This document shows positions 1 through 9,274 of a DNA stretch of 40,617 nucleotides, in pieces (position 1 is the first letter of the stretch; the number at the start of each line of letters is the position of its first letter). Position numbers and translations under genes: made by a program. The notes under the pieces are model-generated. The model worked only from the letters and a program-made list of their open reading frames with translations. It ran no database searches and was not told the DNA's origin. Origin of the DNA: an uncultured delta proteobacterium (GTDB lineage Bacteria > Myxococcota_A > UBA9160 > JAFDET01); contig CAMYOO010000004.1 of assembly GCA_947260035.1 (NCBI GenBank), positions 1 to 40,617 on the forward strand, given 5' to 3'.

Positions 1-357
1 GACCTGCGCGCGGCCGGCGTAAAGACCGCGGTGGTCTCGTCCAGCGCCAACTGCGCCACGATCCTGCGCGCGACGGGCCTGGAGAAGCTCTTCGACGTGC
101 GCGTGGATGGGGCGGTGGCGGCCGAGCGGGGCCTGCCGGGCAAGCCCGCCCCGGATACGTTCCTGGAGGCGGCGCGCGAGTTGGGCGTGGAGCCGGCACG
201 GGCCGTGGTGGTGGAGGATGCCATCTCCGGGGTGCAAGCCGGTCGCAGGGGCGCCTTCGGATTGGTGGTCGGCATCGCGCGGCACGATGAGCCCGAGCGC
301 CTGCTCCAGGAGGGCGCCGACGTGGTCGTGACCGATCTCGCAGAAATCCCCTTCTGA
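1..357 (+). CDS. pgmB: Beta-phosphoglucomutase, HAD superfamily (3' part only)
   Basis: The reading frame is already open at base 1, so the N-terminal half, including the nucleophile Asp of HAD motif I, lies outside the window. The visible part has the family's late motifs: a SSSAN stretch (motif II serines), the lysine of the GKPAPDTF motif, and the acidic motif VVVEDAISGVQAG that binds Mg2+. This combination is typical of beta-phosphoglucomutase, which converts beta-glucose 1-phosphate to glucose 6-phosphate in the cytoplasm. The next gene encodes a GH65 phosphorylase-type enzyme and starts 9 bases after the stop, with its ribosome site overlapping this stop codon. That pairing supports the specific call over a generic HAD phosphatase. 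The same pair occurs in mycobacteria (Rv3400–Rv3401, from memory). Confidence 0.85.
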   Translation, partial: DLRAAGVKTAVVSSSANCATILRATGLEKLFDVRVDGAVAAERGLPGKPAPDTFLEAARELGVEPARAVVVEDAISGVQAGRRGAFGLVVGIARHDEPERLLQEGADVVVTDLAEIPF

Positions 358-366
358 GGACCGGCC

Positions 367-2766
367 ATGCTCCAGCGCCAGCTCGAACTTCCGCCGCGTC
401 ACGTCTATCCCCCCGACGAGTGGAGACTCGTCGAGCGGGAGTTCTACCCGCGGCGCATGGCCCAGTTCGAGACGCTCTTTACCACCTCGAACGGCTATCT
501 GGGAATCCGCGGTGCTCACGACGAGGGCGAGCCGGCCTTCCAGAACGCGACCCTGATCAACGGCTTCCACGAGACCTGGCCCATCGCCCACGCCGAAGAG
601 GCCTACGGCTTCGCCAAGACGGGTCAGACCCTGGTCAATGCGCCCGACGCCAAGCGCATGTGCCTGTACGTGGACGACGAACCCTTCTCGCTGCGGCACG
701 CCAGCCTGAAGGGATACGAGCGCGTGCTCGACATGCGCACCGGCATCCTCACCCGGGACATCCTCTGGCAGCTGGCCTCCGGCAAGCTGGTTTCGATCAA
801 GTCCCGGCGGCTGGTATCCCTGGAGCATCGGCATCTGGCCGCGCTGGAGTACGAGGTCACGGTGCTCAACGCCGATGTGCCCGTCGTGATCTCCTCGGAG
901 ATGGTCTACGAGCCTCAGGACTCGCTTCCCGAGAACGCGGACCCGCGGGTGGCGCGCGCCTTCGACGGGCGCGTCATGCACTGCCGGGTCCAACGCTCGA
1001 ACGAGGCGCGGCTGGTGATGGGCTACGAGACCGAACGCAGCGGCATGACCCTGGGCTGCGCCGTGGATCACGTGATCAGCAGCGAGCGGCCCGCGCGGAC
1101 CGAGACGCGGGAGCGCGATGACCACTCCCGCGTGATCGTCTCCGTCGATGCGCGGGCCGGGGAGCCGATCCGCGTCACCAAGTTCATGAGCTACCACAGC
1201 TCACGAACCTCGCGCGCCTCCGAGCTCTGCGAGCGCACGGAGCGGACCCTCGACCGGGCCGTGGCCGGGGGCTTCGAGGCGCTGTGCGAGGGCCAGCAGC
1301 GCTTCGCCCAGGCATTCTGGGAGCGAAGCGACATCCAGGTGCGCGGTAAACCCGACGCGGACATTTCCAACGAGGCGTTGGGCTCCTGGGAGCAGTCGCA
1401 GCAGGTCCTCCGCGTCAACCTGTTCCACATCCTCCAGGCCACCGCCCGGGCCGAGGGCGTCGGTGTGCCCGCCAAGGGTCTCACCGGCATGGGCTACGAG
1501 GGCCACTACTTCTGGGATACCGAGATCTACGTCCTGCCGTTCCTGACCTACACCGAGCCCCGGATCGCCAAGAACCTGCTCCAGCACCGTTTCGGTCTCC
1601 TGGATCACGCCCGCGAGCGGGCCCGCGAGCTGAACCAGAAAGGGGCGCTCTTCGCCTGGCGAACGATCAACGGCGAGGAGGCGTCGGCGTACTACGCCGC
1701 GGGCACCGCGCAATACCATATCAACGCCGACATCGTGTATGCCCTGCGCAAGTACGTGGATGCCACGGGCGACGAGGCCTTCCTCTACGAGTCCGGCGCC
1801 GAGGTCCTGGTGGAGACGGCCCGGCTCTGGCGCGACCTGGGCTTCTTCAGCGAGCCGCGGGGCGGGCGCTTCTGCATCGTCGGCGTGACCGGGCCGGACG
1901 AGTACAACACCGTCGTGAACAACAACACCTTCACCAATCTGATGGCCCGCGAGAACCTGTGGTACGCGGCGCAGGTGGTGGAGCGCATGCGGAGCGACGA
2001 GCCCGAGCGCTACGAGTCGTTGGTCCACCGGACCGGGCTCGTGGAGTCCGAGATCGACGAGTGGCGCAAGGCGGCGGACCGCATGTTCTTGCCGTACGAC
2101 GAGGCTGCGGGGATCCACATCCAGGACGATCACTTCCCGTATCGCAAGCCCTGGGACTTCGAGAACACGCCGCCCGAGAACTATCCGCTCCTGCTCCACT
2201 ACCACCCGCTGGTAATCTATCGGCATCGCGTGATCAAGCAGGCCGACGTGGTGCTGGCCATGTTCCTGCTGGGCGACGAGTTCTCGCTGGAAGAGAAGCG
2301 CCGCAACTTCGACTACTACGACCCGCTGACCACCGGCGACTCGTCGCTCTCGGTCTGTATTCAGAGCATCATGGCGCGAGAAGTGGGGCTCGACGCGAAG
2401 GCCCGCCAGTACCTCAGCTACGCGGCCCTGATGGACTACGCCGATATCGGCGGCAACGTGAACGACGGCTGCCACATCGCCTCCATGGGCGGAACCTGGA
2501 TGGCCGTGGTGCACGGGCTCTCGGGCTTCCGCGATTACGACGGCAGCTTCACCTTCGCGCCGCGAGTGCCTGGTGACATCGAGAGCGTGTCCTTCCGGCT
2601 CACCCTGCACGGCTGCTTGTTGGCGGTGGAGCTGAGCCAGGAGCAGGCGATCTACCGCCTGCTCGAAGGCGACGCGCTCGTGTTCCACCACGAGGGAGAG
2701 AAGGTCGAGCTGCTGGCCGGAGCACCCGCGTGCCTGCCCATCACGCGCCGCCGCGACGCTGCTTGA
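367..2766 (+). CDS. Glycoside hydrolase family 65 protein, probable disaccharide phosphorylase
   Basis: 799 residues, the usual length for GH65. An N-terminal beta-sandwich (about 1–280) is followed by an (alpha/alpha)6 barrel. The family motif TGPDEYN contains Glu512, the expected general acid. Downstream are KQADV (about 622) and TTGDSSLS (about 656), in the region that forms the phosphate pocket in GH65 phosphorylases, and NDGCHIASMGG. Such enzymes split alpha-linked glucose disaccharides (maltose, trehalose, kojibiose and others) with phosphate to give beta-glucose 1-phosphate and glucose. The preceding beta-phosphoglucomutase would then channel the phosphosugar to glucose 6-phosphate. 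The ATG at 367 has GAGGA six bases upstream, overlapping the previous stop. The substrate cannot be read from sequence, and a hydrolase is not excluded. Confidence 0.9.
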   Translation: MLQRQLELPPRHVYPPDEWRLVEREFYPRRMAQFETLFTTSNGYLGIRGAHDEGEPAFQNATLINGFHETWPIAHAEEAYGFAKTGQTLVNAPDAKRMCLYVDDEPFSLRHASLKGYERVLDMRTGILTRDILWQLASGKLVSIKSRRLVSLEHRHLAALEYEVTVLNADVPVVISSEMVYEPQDSLPENADPRVARAFDGRVMHCRVQRSNEARLVMGYETERSGMTLGCAVDHVISSERPARTETRERDDHSRVIVSVDARAGEPIRVTKFMSYHSSRTSRASELCERTERTLDRAVAGGFEALCEGQQRFAQAFWERSDIQVRGKPDADISNEALGSWEQSQQVLRVNLFHILQATARAEGVGVPAKGLTGMGYEGHYFWDTEIYVLPFLTYTEPRIAKNLLQHRFGLLDHARERARELNQKGALFAWRTINGEEASAYYAAGTAQYHINADIVYALRKYVDATGDEAFLYESGAEVLVETARLWRDLGFFSEPRGGRFCIVGVTGPDEYNTVVNNNTFTNLMARENLWYAAQVVERMRSDEPERYESLVHRTGLVESEIDEWRKAADRMFLPYDEAAGIHIQDDHFPYRKPWDFENTPPENYPLLLHYHPLVIYRHRVIKQADVVLAMFLLGDEFSLEEKRRNFDYYDPLTTGDSSLSVCIQSIMAREVGLDAKARQYLSYAALMDYADIGGNVNDGCHIASMGGTWMAVVHGLSGFRDYDGSFTFAPRVPGDIESVSFRLTLHGCLLAVELSQEQAIYRLLEGDALVFHHEGEKVELLAGAPACLPITRRRDAA

Positions 2767-2767
2767 G

Positions 2768-3934
2768 GTGACCCCGCGGGTTCGCAACCCGTGGTGGATG
2801 CCTCCCTTTCTGGGGCGCGTGCCCCAGGATCTGGAGCGCTCCCACGTGTCCCTGCTGGGGCTGATCGCCCTGGGGCTGCTCTTCGAGCAGTACGACCTGT
2901 CGATCATCAACTCGGCCATCAAGCACATCATGTTCCTGCTGGCGCTGGTGGGCATGAGCGTGCTCACTCTGGCGACGGCGTTCGTGATGACACCGCTGCA
3001 GTACGTGCTGGCACAGGTTGCGGCCCGCGCCTTCCTGTTCACCGCATCGGTGCTGGGCGTGGTGATCCTGGTGGAGGAGTTCCCGGCGCAGCACCGGGGT
3101 TGGGGCCTGGGCATGTTGGTTGCGATCTCCGCCTTCGGGTACGGGATCGGCACCGGGCTGTTCGCTGCTGTGGACTCGCTTCCCTTCGGCTGGCGCGCCC
3201 TCTACGCCATCGGCGTGACGCCGCTGGTGCTGCTGCCGCAGTTCCGCCGCCGCCTGGCGGAGACGGCGCGTTTCCGTGCACAGAGTGCGGAAGGAGCAGG
3301 GACGGAGGGCTGGCTGGCTCCCATCGTGAGCCTGGCGCGCACCCACCCGACGCGGGTGGCGGCGGTGGGCACGGCGGCGTTCCTGGGGGCGGTGGGAACC
3401 ATCGGGGTCTTCCAGTACCTGTCGCCGTTCGTGCAGACCGTGCACGGTTGGGAGCCCTGGCAGTTCTCGGCCATGGTGATCGGCGGAGGATTCCTGGGCA
3501 TCCTGGGCAACGTGGTGGCGGGCCGCCTCTCGGATCGCATCGGTCGCCGCAGCGTGGGATTCGTCGCGTACGCCCTCTACCCCGCGGCTGCCTACGCAAT
3601 CTATCACGGCGAGAGCCATTCGCTGGTGCTGGCGTGGATCGCGCTCACGTTCTTCGGAACCGCGGGGGACGTGGTGATGCGGGCGCTCTCGTCGGAGGTC
3701 TTTCCCACCTCCCATCGCAGCACGGCCATGGGCTTCATGATCCTGCTCCAGAGCCTGGGCTGGAGCGTGGGGCTGGTGCTTATCAGCGCCGGGGCCGGCA
3801 CCGGCCGCGAGGTGGCGAGCATGGTGAGCGTCATTTCGCTGACCCTGAGCTTCGGGGCTTTCGCGTTCCTGTTCGTGCCGGAGAGCGGGCGGCGCGAGCT
3901 GGAGGAGGTGGCCCGCGAAGTTCCGCGGTCCTAG
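2768..3934 (+). CDS. MFS transporter, apparently missing the TM2–TM3 loop region
   Basis: 388 residues, rich in hydrophobic helices. The C-terminal half carries the MFS motif A copy GRLSDRIGRRS between TM8 and TM9, and the protein ends with an FLFVPESG segment as in sugar and aromatic-acid carriers. The N-terminal half is unusual: TM1 (GLIALGLLFEQYDLSIINSA) runs within a few residues into FLLALVGMSVLTLATAF, which looks like TM3. The expected TM2 and the DRxGRR loop are absent, a loss of roughly 40–45 residues in frame. The GTG start at 2768 follows the GH65 stop by one base; an ATG at 2798 is an alternative. Linkage suggests uptake of the disaccharide used by the two upstream enzymes. Whether this shortened form transports is unclear. 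Confidence 0.75.
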   Translation: MTPRVRNPWWMPPFLGRVPQDLERSHVSLLGLIALGLLFEQYDLSIINSAIKHIMFLLALVGMSVLTLATAFVMTPLQYVLAQVAARAFLFTASVLGVVILVEEFPAQHRGWGLGMLVAISAFGYGIGTGLFAAVDSLPFGWRALYAIGVTPLVLLPQFRRRLAETARFRAQSAEGAGTEGWLAPIVSLARTHPTRVAAVGTAAFLGAVGTIGVFQYLSPFVQTVHGWEPWQFSAMVIGGGFLGILGNVVAGRLSDRIGRRSVGFVAYALYPAAAYAIYHGESHSLVLAWIALTFFGTAGDVVMRALSSEVFPTSHRSTAMGFMILLQSLGWSVGLVLISAGAGTGREVASMVSVISLTLSFGAFAFLFVPESGRRELEEVAREVPRS

Positions 3935-3943
3935 GCTTCGCCC

Positions 3944-4753
3944 ATGCCGGCAAGGCTGGAACGACCCGAAGCCCATCCCCACGTCGCCCTGGTCACCATC
4001 GATCGCCCCGACAAGGCCAACAGCCTGGATCCGCCCACCCTGATCGAGCTGGCGCGAGCCTGGAAGACCATCGCCGAGGAACCCGAGATTCGTTGCGCCG
4101 TCCTCACCGGCGCCGGCGACCGCGTGTTCTGCTCGGGCATGGACATGACCACGACGATCCCCGCTTCCCAGCGCCTGGCGCGGGGCGAGCGGATCGACGA
4201 CGCAGACTTCCGAGGACTGCGCAGCGTGAGCCGAGCGCTGCTGGCGGGCTACGACCTGCGCACGCCGCTGGTGTGCGCCATCAACGGACACGCCCGGGCC
4301 GGAGGCTTCGACCTGATGCTGCAGTCGGAGCTCCGGGTGGCCGTGCCCGAGGCCAGCTTCGCCCTCGAGGAAGTGGCTCTCGGTCTGTATCCCACCGGCA
4401 ACGCCACCGTGCTGCTTCCCAGACAGATCGGCTGGGTGCACGCCCACGAGCTTCTGCTCACGGCGCGCCCCATCGACGCGGCGCGCGCCTTGGAGATCGG
4501 ACTGGTGAACCGGGTGGTGCCGCGGGACGAGCTTCTGCCCTGCGCCCTGGAGCTGGCCGACGCCATCGCCGGCAACGCACCGCTGGCGGTGAGCCAGACC
4601 CGGCAGGGCGTGCGCGAGCTGCTCTCCCTGCCCCTGGACGAGGCCTGGCGCCGGCAGGAGGAGCTGGGAAGCCCGCTGCGCAGGACCCACGACGCCCGCG
4701 AGGCCCAGCGCGCCTTCGTCGAGCGACGGCGCCCGGTGTGGAAGGGCCGCTAG
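3944..4753 (+). CDS. Enoyl-CoA hydratase/isomerase (crotonase) family protein
   Basis: 269 residues, full length for the crotonase fold. The two oxyanion-hole segments are FCSGMD (62–67) and AINGHARAGG (112–121). Aligning by eye to mitochondrial enoyl-CoA hydratase, the position of catalytic Glu144 is Asp123 here, and that of Glu164 is Glu143. A single acid plus Asp is common among crotonases that are not classical hydratases (isomerases, other hydratases), so the exact reaction on the CoA thioester is open. The ATG lies 9 bases after the MFS stop, and the gene is 4 bases from the next one, so it is probably co-transcribed. No other beta-oxidation genes are nearby. Confidence 0.85.
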   Translation: MPARLERPEAHPHVALVTIDRPDKANSLDPPTLIELARAWKTIAEEPEIRCAVLTGAGDRVFCSGMDMTTTIPASQRLARGERIDDADFRGLRSVSRALLAGYDLRTPLVCAINGHARAGGFDLMLQSELRVAVPEASFALEEVALGLYPTGNATVLLPRQIGWVHAHELLLTARPIDAARALEIGLVNRVVPRDELLPCALELADAIAGNAPLAVSQTRQGVRELLSLPLDEAWRRQEELGSPLRRTHDAREAQRAFVERRRPVWKGR

Positions 4754-4757
4754 TCCC

Positions 4758-6566
4758 ATGAGCCGCGGAAGGATCGCGGGCGTGTGCCTGGCCGCGCTGC
4801 TGGTCGTCGGAATCGCTTTCGGCTGGTCGAGCGTTCGCGGGCGCCCCTGGCGCATCGAGCTGCAGTTCCATCGCGTGCTGGCGCGCTTCCTGCTCGAGAG
4901 CCCGATGCTGCTCTCCCAGCTGCGCATCCTGGAGCCGTGGGGGCTCGACTACCACTCCGACGACCTGGACGATTTCTCCGTCGAGAAGACGCGCCGGCGG
5001 GCCGCCTGGCTGCGCGAGGAGCTGGGAATCCTGCGCAGCTACGACCGCGACGCGCTCTCGCGGGAACAGCGCCGCTCCCAGGACGTGGTCGCCTGGTTCC
5101 TCGAGGTCCTGGCCCAGGGCGAGCCGTACCTGCTGCACGACTATCCGATCAACCAGCTCGAGGGCGTGCAGAGCAGCTTGCCCGACTTCCTGCTCAACGT
5201 GCACCAGGTCAACGACGAGCGGGATGCGCGCAACTACGTGGCGCGGCTACGCCAGGTGGAGCGGGCCCTGGATCAGGTTCTCGACGGCGTGCGCCTGCGC
5301 CGGGACGCCGGCGTGGTGCCGCCGCGCTTCGTACTGGCCCGCGTGCGCGAGGAGGTCGAGGGCTTCGTGGCTCCGGCCCCGGGCGAGCACGAGCTGGTGC
5401 GTCACCTGGACCAGACGCTGGCGGGCATGGAAGACGTCTCCGCCCAGGACAGGGCAGCGTTGCGGGCGCAGGCCGAGGTCGCGTTGGAGGCGGGGGTCTA
5501 CCCGGCCTACCGACGCCTGCTGGCCCTGCTGGCCGAGCTGGACGCGGTGGCCACCGACGAGGATGGGGTCTGGAAGCTCCCCGACGGCCGCGCGTACTAC
5601 GCGTGGCTCTTGCGCCTGCATACGACCACGGACATGGGGCCCGATGAGATCCATGCGCTGGGCCTGGCAGAGACCGCGCGCATCCAGGCCGAGATCCGCG
5701 CGATCCTGGAAGGGGAGGGCATCGGCGCCGGCGACCTGGCCGAGACGCTTCGGCACCTGCACGCCGACCCGCGCTTCCTCTACCCCGACGACGACGCGGG
5801 GCGCGCGGCCATCCTGGCCGACTACCAGGCGATCATCGACGAAACCCAGGGGCGTCTGCCCCGCTACTTCAAGCACCTGCCGCGCGCCGCCGTCGAGGTA
5901 CAGCGCGTGCCGGCCTTCAAGGAGGACGGTGCACCGGGGGCCTACTACCGCCCGGCGCCCCTGGATGGCTCACGCCCGGGGGTCTTCTACGCGAACCTGC
6001 GCAACGTGGACGAGACGGTGCGCTTCGGCATGCGCACACTCGCCTATCACGAGGCGGTGCCCGGGCACCACCTTCAGATCGCACTGGCTCACGAGAATCC
6101 GAAGCTGCCGATGATCCGACGGCTGCTGCCCTTTGGTGCCTTCTCCGAAGGCTGGGCGCTCTACGCCGAACGGTTGGCCGCCGAAGAAGGCTTCCACCCG
6201 ACGCCTCTGGACCGCGTCGGCCAGCTGGTGGCTGAGCTCTTTCGGGCCGTGCGCCTGGTGGTGGACACCGGCATCCACGCGCGCCGCTGGACCCGGGAGC
6301 GCGCCATCGACTACATGCTGCGGAACACCGGAATGCCCGAGAGCGACGTGGTGGCGGAGATCGAGCGCTACATCGTGATCCCGGGACAGGCTTGCGCCTA
6401 CAAGACCGGGCAGCTCGAGATCTTGCGCCTGCGCGGGCGCGCCAGGGGCGCACTGGGCGACGGCTTCGAGCTGCCCGCGTTCCACGAGGCGGTTTTGGGC
6501 GGCGGCGGCATGCCGCTGATGATCTTGTCCCAGGCCGTGGAAGAGTGGCTGCTGGAGGCGGACTAG
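4758..6566 (+). CDS. DUF885 family protein, membrane-anchored metallopeptidase-like
   Basis: 602 residues. A hydrophobic segment at residues 5–22 follows a short basic start, giving a signal anchor or signal peptide, so the body is probably periplasmic. The DUF885 hallmark is HEAVPGHH (431–438), followed about 30 residues later by the segment [12 protein letters not shown]. These are the expected zinc ligands (His431, His437 or His438, and the Glu of EGWALYAE) of this gluzincin-like family. The spacing differs from a classical HEXXH. Some members have been shown to act as dipeptidases or carboxypeptidases, but most are uncharacterised. The stop interleaves with the stop of the facing gene at a CTAG, leaving no room for a terminator between them. 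Confidence 0.85.
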   Translation: MSRGRIAGVCLAALLVVGIAFGWSSVRGRPWRIELQFHRVLARFLLESPMLLSQLRILEPWGLDYHSDDLDDFSVEKTRRRAAWLREELGILRSYDRDALSREQRRSQDVVAWFLEVLAQGEPYLLHDYPINQLEGVQSSLPDFLLNVHQVNDERDARNYVARLRQVERALDQVLDGVRLRRDAGVVPPRFVLARVREEVEGFVAPAPGEHELVRHLDQTLAGMEDVSAQDRAALRAQAEVALEAGVYPAYRRLLALLAELDAVATDEDGVWKLPDGRAYYAWLLRLHTTTDMGPDEIHALGLAETARIQAEIRAILEGEGIGAGDLAETLRHLHADPRFLYPDDDAGRAAILADYQAIIDETQGRLPRYFKHLPRAAVEVQRVPAFKEDGAPGAYYRPAPLDGSRPGVFYANLRNVDETVRFGMRTLAYHEAVPGHHLQIALAHENPKLPMIRRLLPFGAFSEGWALYAERLAAEEGFHPTPLDRVGQLVAELFRAVRLVVDTGIHARRWTRERAIDYMLRNTGMPESDVVAEIERYIVIPGQACAYKTGQLEILRLRGRARGALGDGFELPAFHEAVLGGGGMPLMILSQAVEEWLLEAD

Positions 6567-6970
6567 CTTGCCAGGACGGCGTGCCAGAAGGCGTCGGTGC
6601 GCTCCTGGTCGGCGGCCACGATCTCGACCTCGTAGATGCGGCCGCCGGCGACACGGAACGAGAGGTGAAACTCGGCGTCCAGGTGGAGTGCGCCGCGTGT
6701 GGCCTCTAGCCGATAGTGGATCAGCGCGCCGTCCTCGCTGCTGTAGATCTCCAGCAGCTCCAAGCGAAGGTCGTCCACCAGCTCGGCGGAGCGAGCGAGC
6801 TGCTCGAGCAGGGCGGTGCTGCCCTTGTACTCGCCGGACATGGGGTTCCGGCCCCGCACCCGCATCACCACGTCGGGAGCGAAGGCCTGGAGCAGGGCGT
6901 CCACGTCGCCGCGAGCCGTCGCATCCCATATGAGCCGGGCCAGCGCTATGTGAGGAGCCGAGATCGGCAT
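6563..6970 (-). CDS. SnoaL-like / NTF2-fold protein
   Basis: 135 residues with the alpha+beta pattern of the SnoaL-like NTF2 fold: an N-terminal helix carrying [24 protein letters not shown], then strands, ending in [21 protein letters not shown]. The family includes small cyclases, ketosteroid isomerase relatives and many proteins without known ligand. Nothing here fixes a substrate. It lies 48 bases downstream of the cytochrome gene on the same strand and may be the last gene of that long operon. Its stop codon overlaps the stop of the converging DUF885 gene by three bases. Probably cytoplasmic, as no signal peptide is seen. Confidence 0.75.
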   Translation of the reverse strand: MPISAPHIALARLIWDATARGDVDALLQAFAPDVVMRVRGRNPMSGEYKGSTALLEQLARSAELVDDLRLELLEIYSSEDGALIHYRLEATRGALHLDAEFHLSFRVAGGRIYEVEIVAADQERTDAFWHAVLAS

Positions 6971-7018
6971 GCGCTCACCCTACACCCTGGCGGGGCGAGT
7001 CGGAAAGTGATGTTCGCG

Positions 7019-9274
7019 TTACGGCCGGTGCGGCGCGTCCAGGGCTTCCAGGCGCCGGGCGTGTTCCGCCGCCCGCTCCGCATGGCCTGCCTGCCCGTGG
7101 AACGCCACCAGGGCCTGCAGCAGGTCGCGATCCCCGGGGCGGCGCTGGGATGCGGCCTCGAGCACCTCCAGGCCCTCCGCCGGCCGTCCGGCTTCGTTCA
7201 GGGCTACGCCCAGGACGTAGGCGTAGCGCGCGACGCTCGGCGCAAGCTCCACCGCACGTGCCAGGTGCGGCAGCGCGTCGTCCAGGCGCCCCAGTCGAAC
7301 CAGTGCGAGGCCCAGGGAGTAGTGGAGGGCGGCCCCCTCGGGAAGCTGGACCAGGCCCCGGCGCAGCACCTGCTCGGCCTCGGCATCCCGGCCCAGGGCC
7401 CGCTCCAGGTCGGCCAGGTTGACCCAAGCCGGCTCCAGGGACGGGTTCAGGCGCAGGGCGGCCTCCAGGTCGCGGCGGGCCGCTTCGGGCTCTCCCAGCT
7501 CGGCATACAGCGAGGCCAGGTTCACCCGGGCCACGGGATCGTCGGACAGGCGGCGCTGGGCGTCTCGCCATTCGGCCAGAGGCGCAGTCAGGGCCGTGCG
7601 GTCGCCGGTTTTCCAGCTCTGAGGCGGGACGCCGACCAGATTGCGAGCCGCCTCCATGCGCACCGCCGCGCGGGGGTCGTCCAGCAGCGGGCGTGCGGCC
7701 GCGATCCGCTCAGCCGGGGGGAGGTCTGCCGAGGCGCCTGCCGCGGCCAGCCTCAGCAGCGGCTCGGGGTCGCGCGCTCCGGCGGCGACCCCGCGCACCA
7801 GCGCCGGCCCTCCCAGGCCGCCGAGCAGACGCAGCGCGCTGGCGCGGACGATGCCGGGCTGTCGGGAATCGGCGGCCAGGTCCAGCAACGCCGAGGCACC
7901 GCCGGGTCGCCCCTCGCGTCCGGCCTGGAGGATCGGGCCGAAGTGGGGACGCGTCGCGCGCGTCCCGCCCCAGTCTGCGATGGCGCGCGCCGCCCACCCG
8001 GGGTCGCGGTCGGCGTGGCACGTCGTGCAGGGATCCGGCGAGCCGATCTGGGCCGAGACGTCCGGGCGGGGCACCCGCAGCGAGTGGTCGTGTCGCGCGT
8101 CCACGCCCATGTAGACGCGCTCCGGCATGTGGCAGCTCACGCAGCGTGCGGCGTCGCTGTCGGGTGGGTGGTGGTGGTGCGCGGGGGCTGCGAACACCGC
8201 GGGGCTGTGGCAGCGGGCGCAGCTGGCGTCGGCGTCCTCGATGCGCAGGGCGTGAGGGTCGTGGCAGTCGCTGCAGGTGACGCCCGCCGCGTACATCGCG
8301 CTCTGCACGAAGGATCCCCATACGTACACCTCGTCGAGGATCTGCCCGTCCGCGAAGTAGAGCGGCTCGTCCAGCAGGGCGGGGCGGTAGGCATCCAGGA
8401 AGCGCGCCCCGTGACGCGAGCCCGGAGCCAAGGGCGCGCGGCGCGAGTGGCAGGGCGCACACGCCTCTACCTGGCTGCGCACGCGGGGCGGCCGATTCTC
8501 GCGGCTGGCGATGGGGGCGTCCGCGGCGCGGGTCCAACGGCCGCGGTTGCGCAGGTCGTTCACCAGGCCGCCGGGCGCGGCGGCGCCGTCGCGCGCCAGG
8601 CGCACGTGCTCGGAGCCGGGCCCGTGGCAGGCCTCGCAGGACACGTCGATCTCGGAGAAGGTGGTGTCGTAGCGTTGTTCGTCGTCGAGCCAGCGGCGCT
8701 GGTAGTTCGTCGAGTGGCACACGCCGCACGAGGCGTTCCAGTTGTGCGCGCGCGCGGTCCAGTGCAGCGCGTCGCCGGGCGGGATGGTCTCGTCCGGGTA
8801 GAGGGAGTACCAACGCTGGCCGCCGGCCTCTTCGCTGCGTGCGTCCCAGGCCACGGTGAAGGCCTGGTAGCGGCCCCCATCGAGCCCGAGCAGGACCTGC
8901 TGCAGCGGATCGACGCCGAAGACCCAGTTCACGGGGAACTCGCCGGGCTCGCCGTCGGGCCCCGGCGCCTCGACCCACCGCCGGCCGTCTCGGCGCGTGA
9001 AGGCTGCGGCGGGCCCGCGCCCGTCGAAATGCTCGCCCTCGAACGGGGCCAGCGCCGCGTCCGCCTCCTGCATGGCCAGATCGTGGTGCGAGCCGCGCCA
9101 GCGCTCGGCTTCGGCGGTGTGGCACTCGGCGCAGACGGCGCCGCCGACGAAAGCGGGCTCCGCGGCGGGAGCCGCTGCGGCGGCGGGTGCAGACACGGGC
9201 TCCGGCGGCGGCTCGCCGGCATCGCCGCACGCGGCCAGCAGGCAGGTCAGGAAGAACAGCAGGGATCGGGTCAC
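7019..9274 (-). CDS. Octahaem cytochrome c lipoprotein with HEAT-like and TPR repeats
   Basis: 751 residues. The N-terminus is a lipoprotein signal with lipobox LAAC (13–16), so the mature protein begins at Cys16, followed by an Ala/Pro linker. Eight CxxCH haem motifs start at residues 48, 183, 213, 272, 334, 352, 378 and 416, with extra His residues (HHHH at 367–370) that could be distal ligands. Residues about 430–560 form HEAT-like helical repeats and about 575–745 form TPRs. This architecture resembles cytochrome c554-like multihaem/TPR proteins thought to move electrons or process small nitrogen or other inorganic species; no reaction can be assigned. The GTG start overlaps the porin stop as GTGA, indicating coupled translation. 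Confidence 0.88.
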   Translation of the reverse strand: MTRSLLFFLTCLLAACGDAGEPPPEPVSAPAAAAAPAAEPAFVGGAVCAECHTAEAERWRGSHHDLAMQEADAALAPFEGEHFDGRGPAAAFTRRDGRRWVEAPGPDGEPGEFPVNWVFGVDPLQQVLLGLDGGRYQAFTVAWDARSEEAGGQRWYSLYPDETIPPGDALHWTARAHNWNASCGVCHSTNYQRRWLDDEQRYDTTFSEIDVSCEACHGPGSEHVRLARDGAAAPGGLVNDLRNRGRWTRAADAPIASRENRPPRVRSQVEACAPCHSRRAPLAPGSRHGARFLDAYRPALLDEPLYFADGQILDEVYVWGSFVQSAMYAAGVTCSDCHDPHALRIEDADASCARCHSPAVFAAPAHHHHPPDSDAARCVSCHMPERVYMGVDARHDHSLRVPRPDVSAQIGSPDPCTTCHADRDPGWAARAIADWGGTRATRPHFGPILQAGREGRPGGASALLDLAADSRQPGIVRASALRLLGGLGGPALVRGVAAGARDPEPLLRLAAAGASADLPPAERIAAARPLLDDPRAAVRMEAARNLVGVPPQSWKTGDRTALTAPLAEWRDAQRRLSDDPVARVNLASLYAELGEPEAARRDLEAALRLNPSLEPAWVNLADLERALGRDAEAEQVLRRGLVQLPEGAALHYSLGLALVRLGRLDDALPHLARAVELAPSVARYAYVLGVALNEAGRPAEGLEVLEAASQRRPGDRDLLQALVAFHGQAGHAERAAEHARRLEALDAPHRP

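Noticed and set aside
2741-4927. 728-residue open frame on the minus strand
   Set aside because: Low-complexity His/Gln/Arg-rich translation opposite the MFS and crotonase genes, with no domain.
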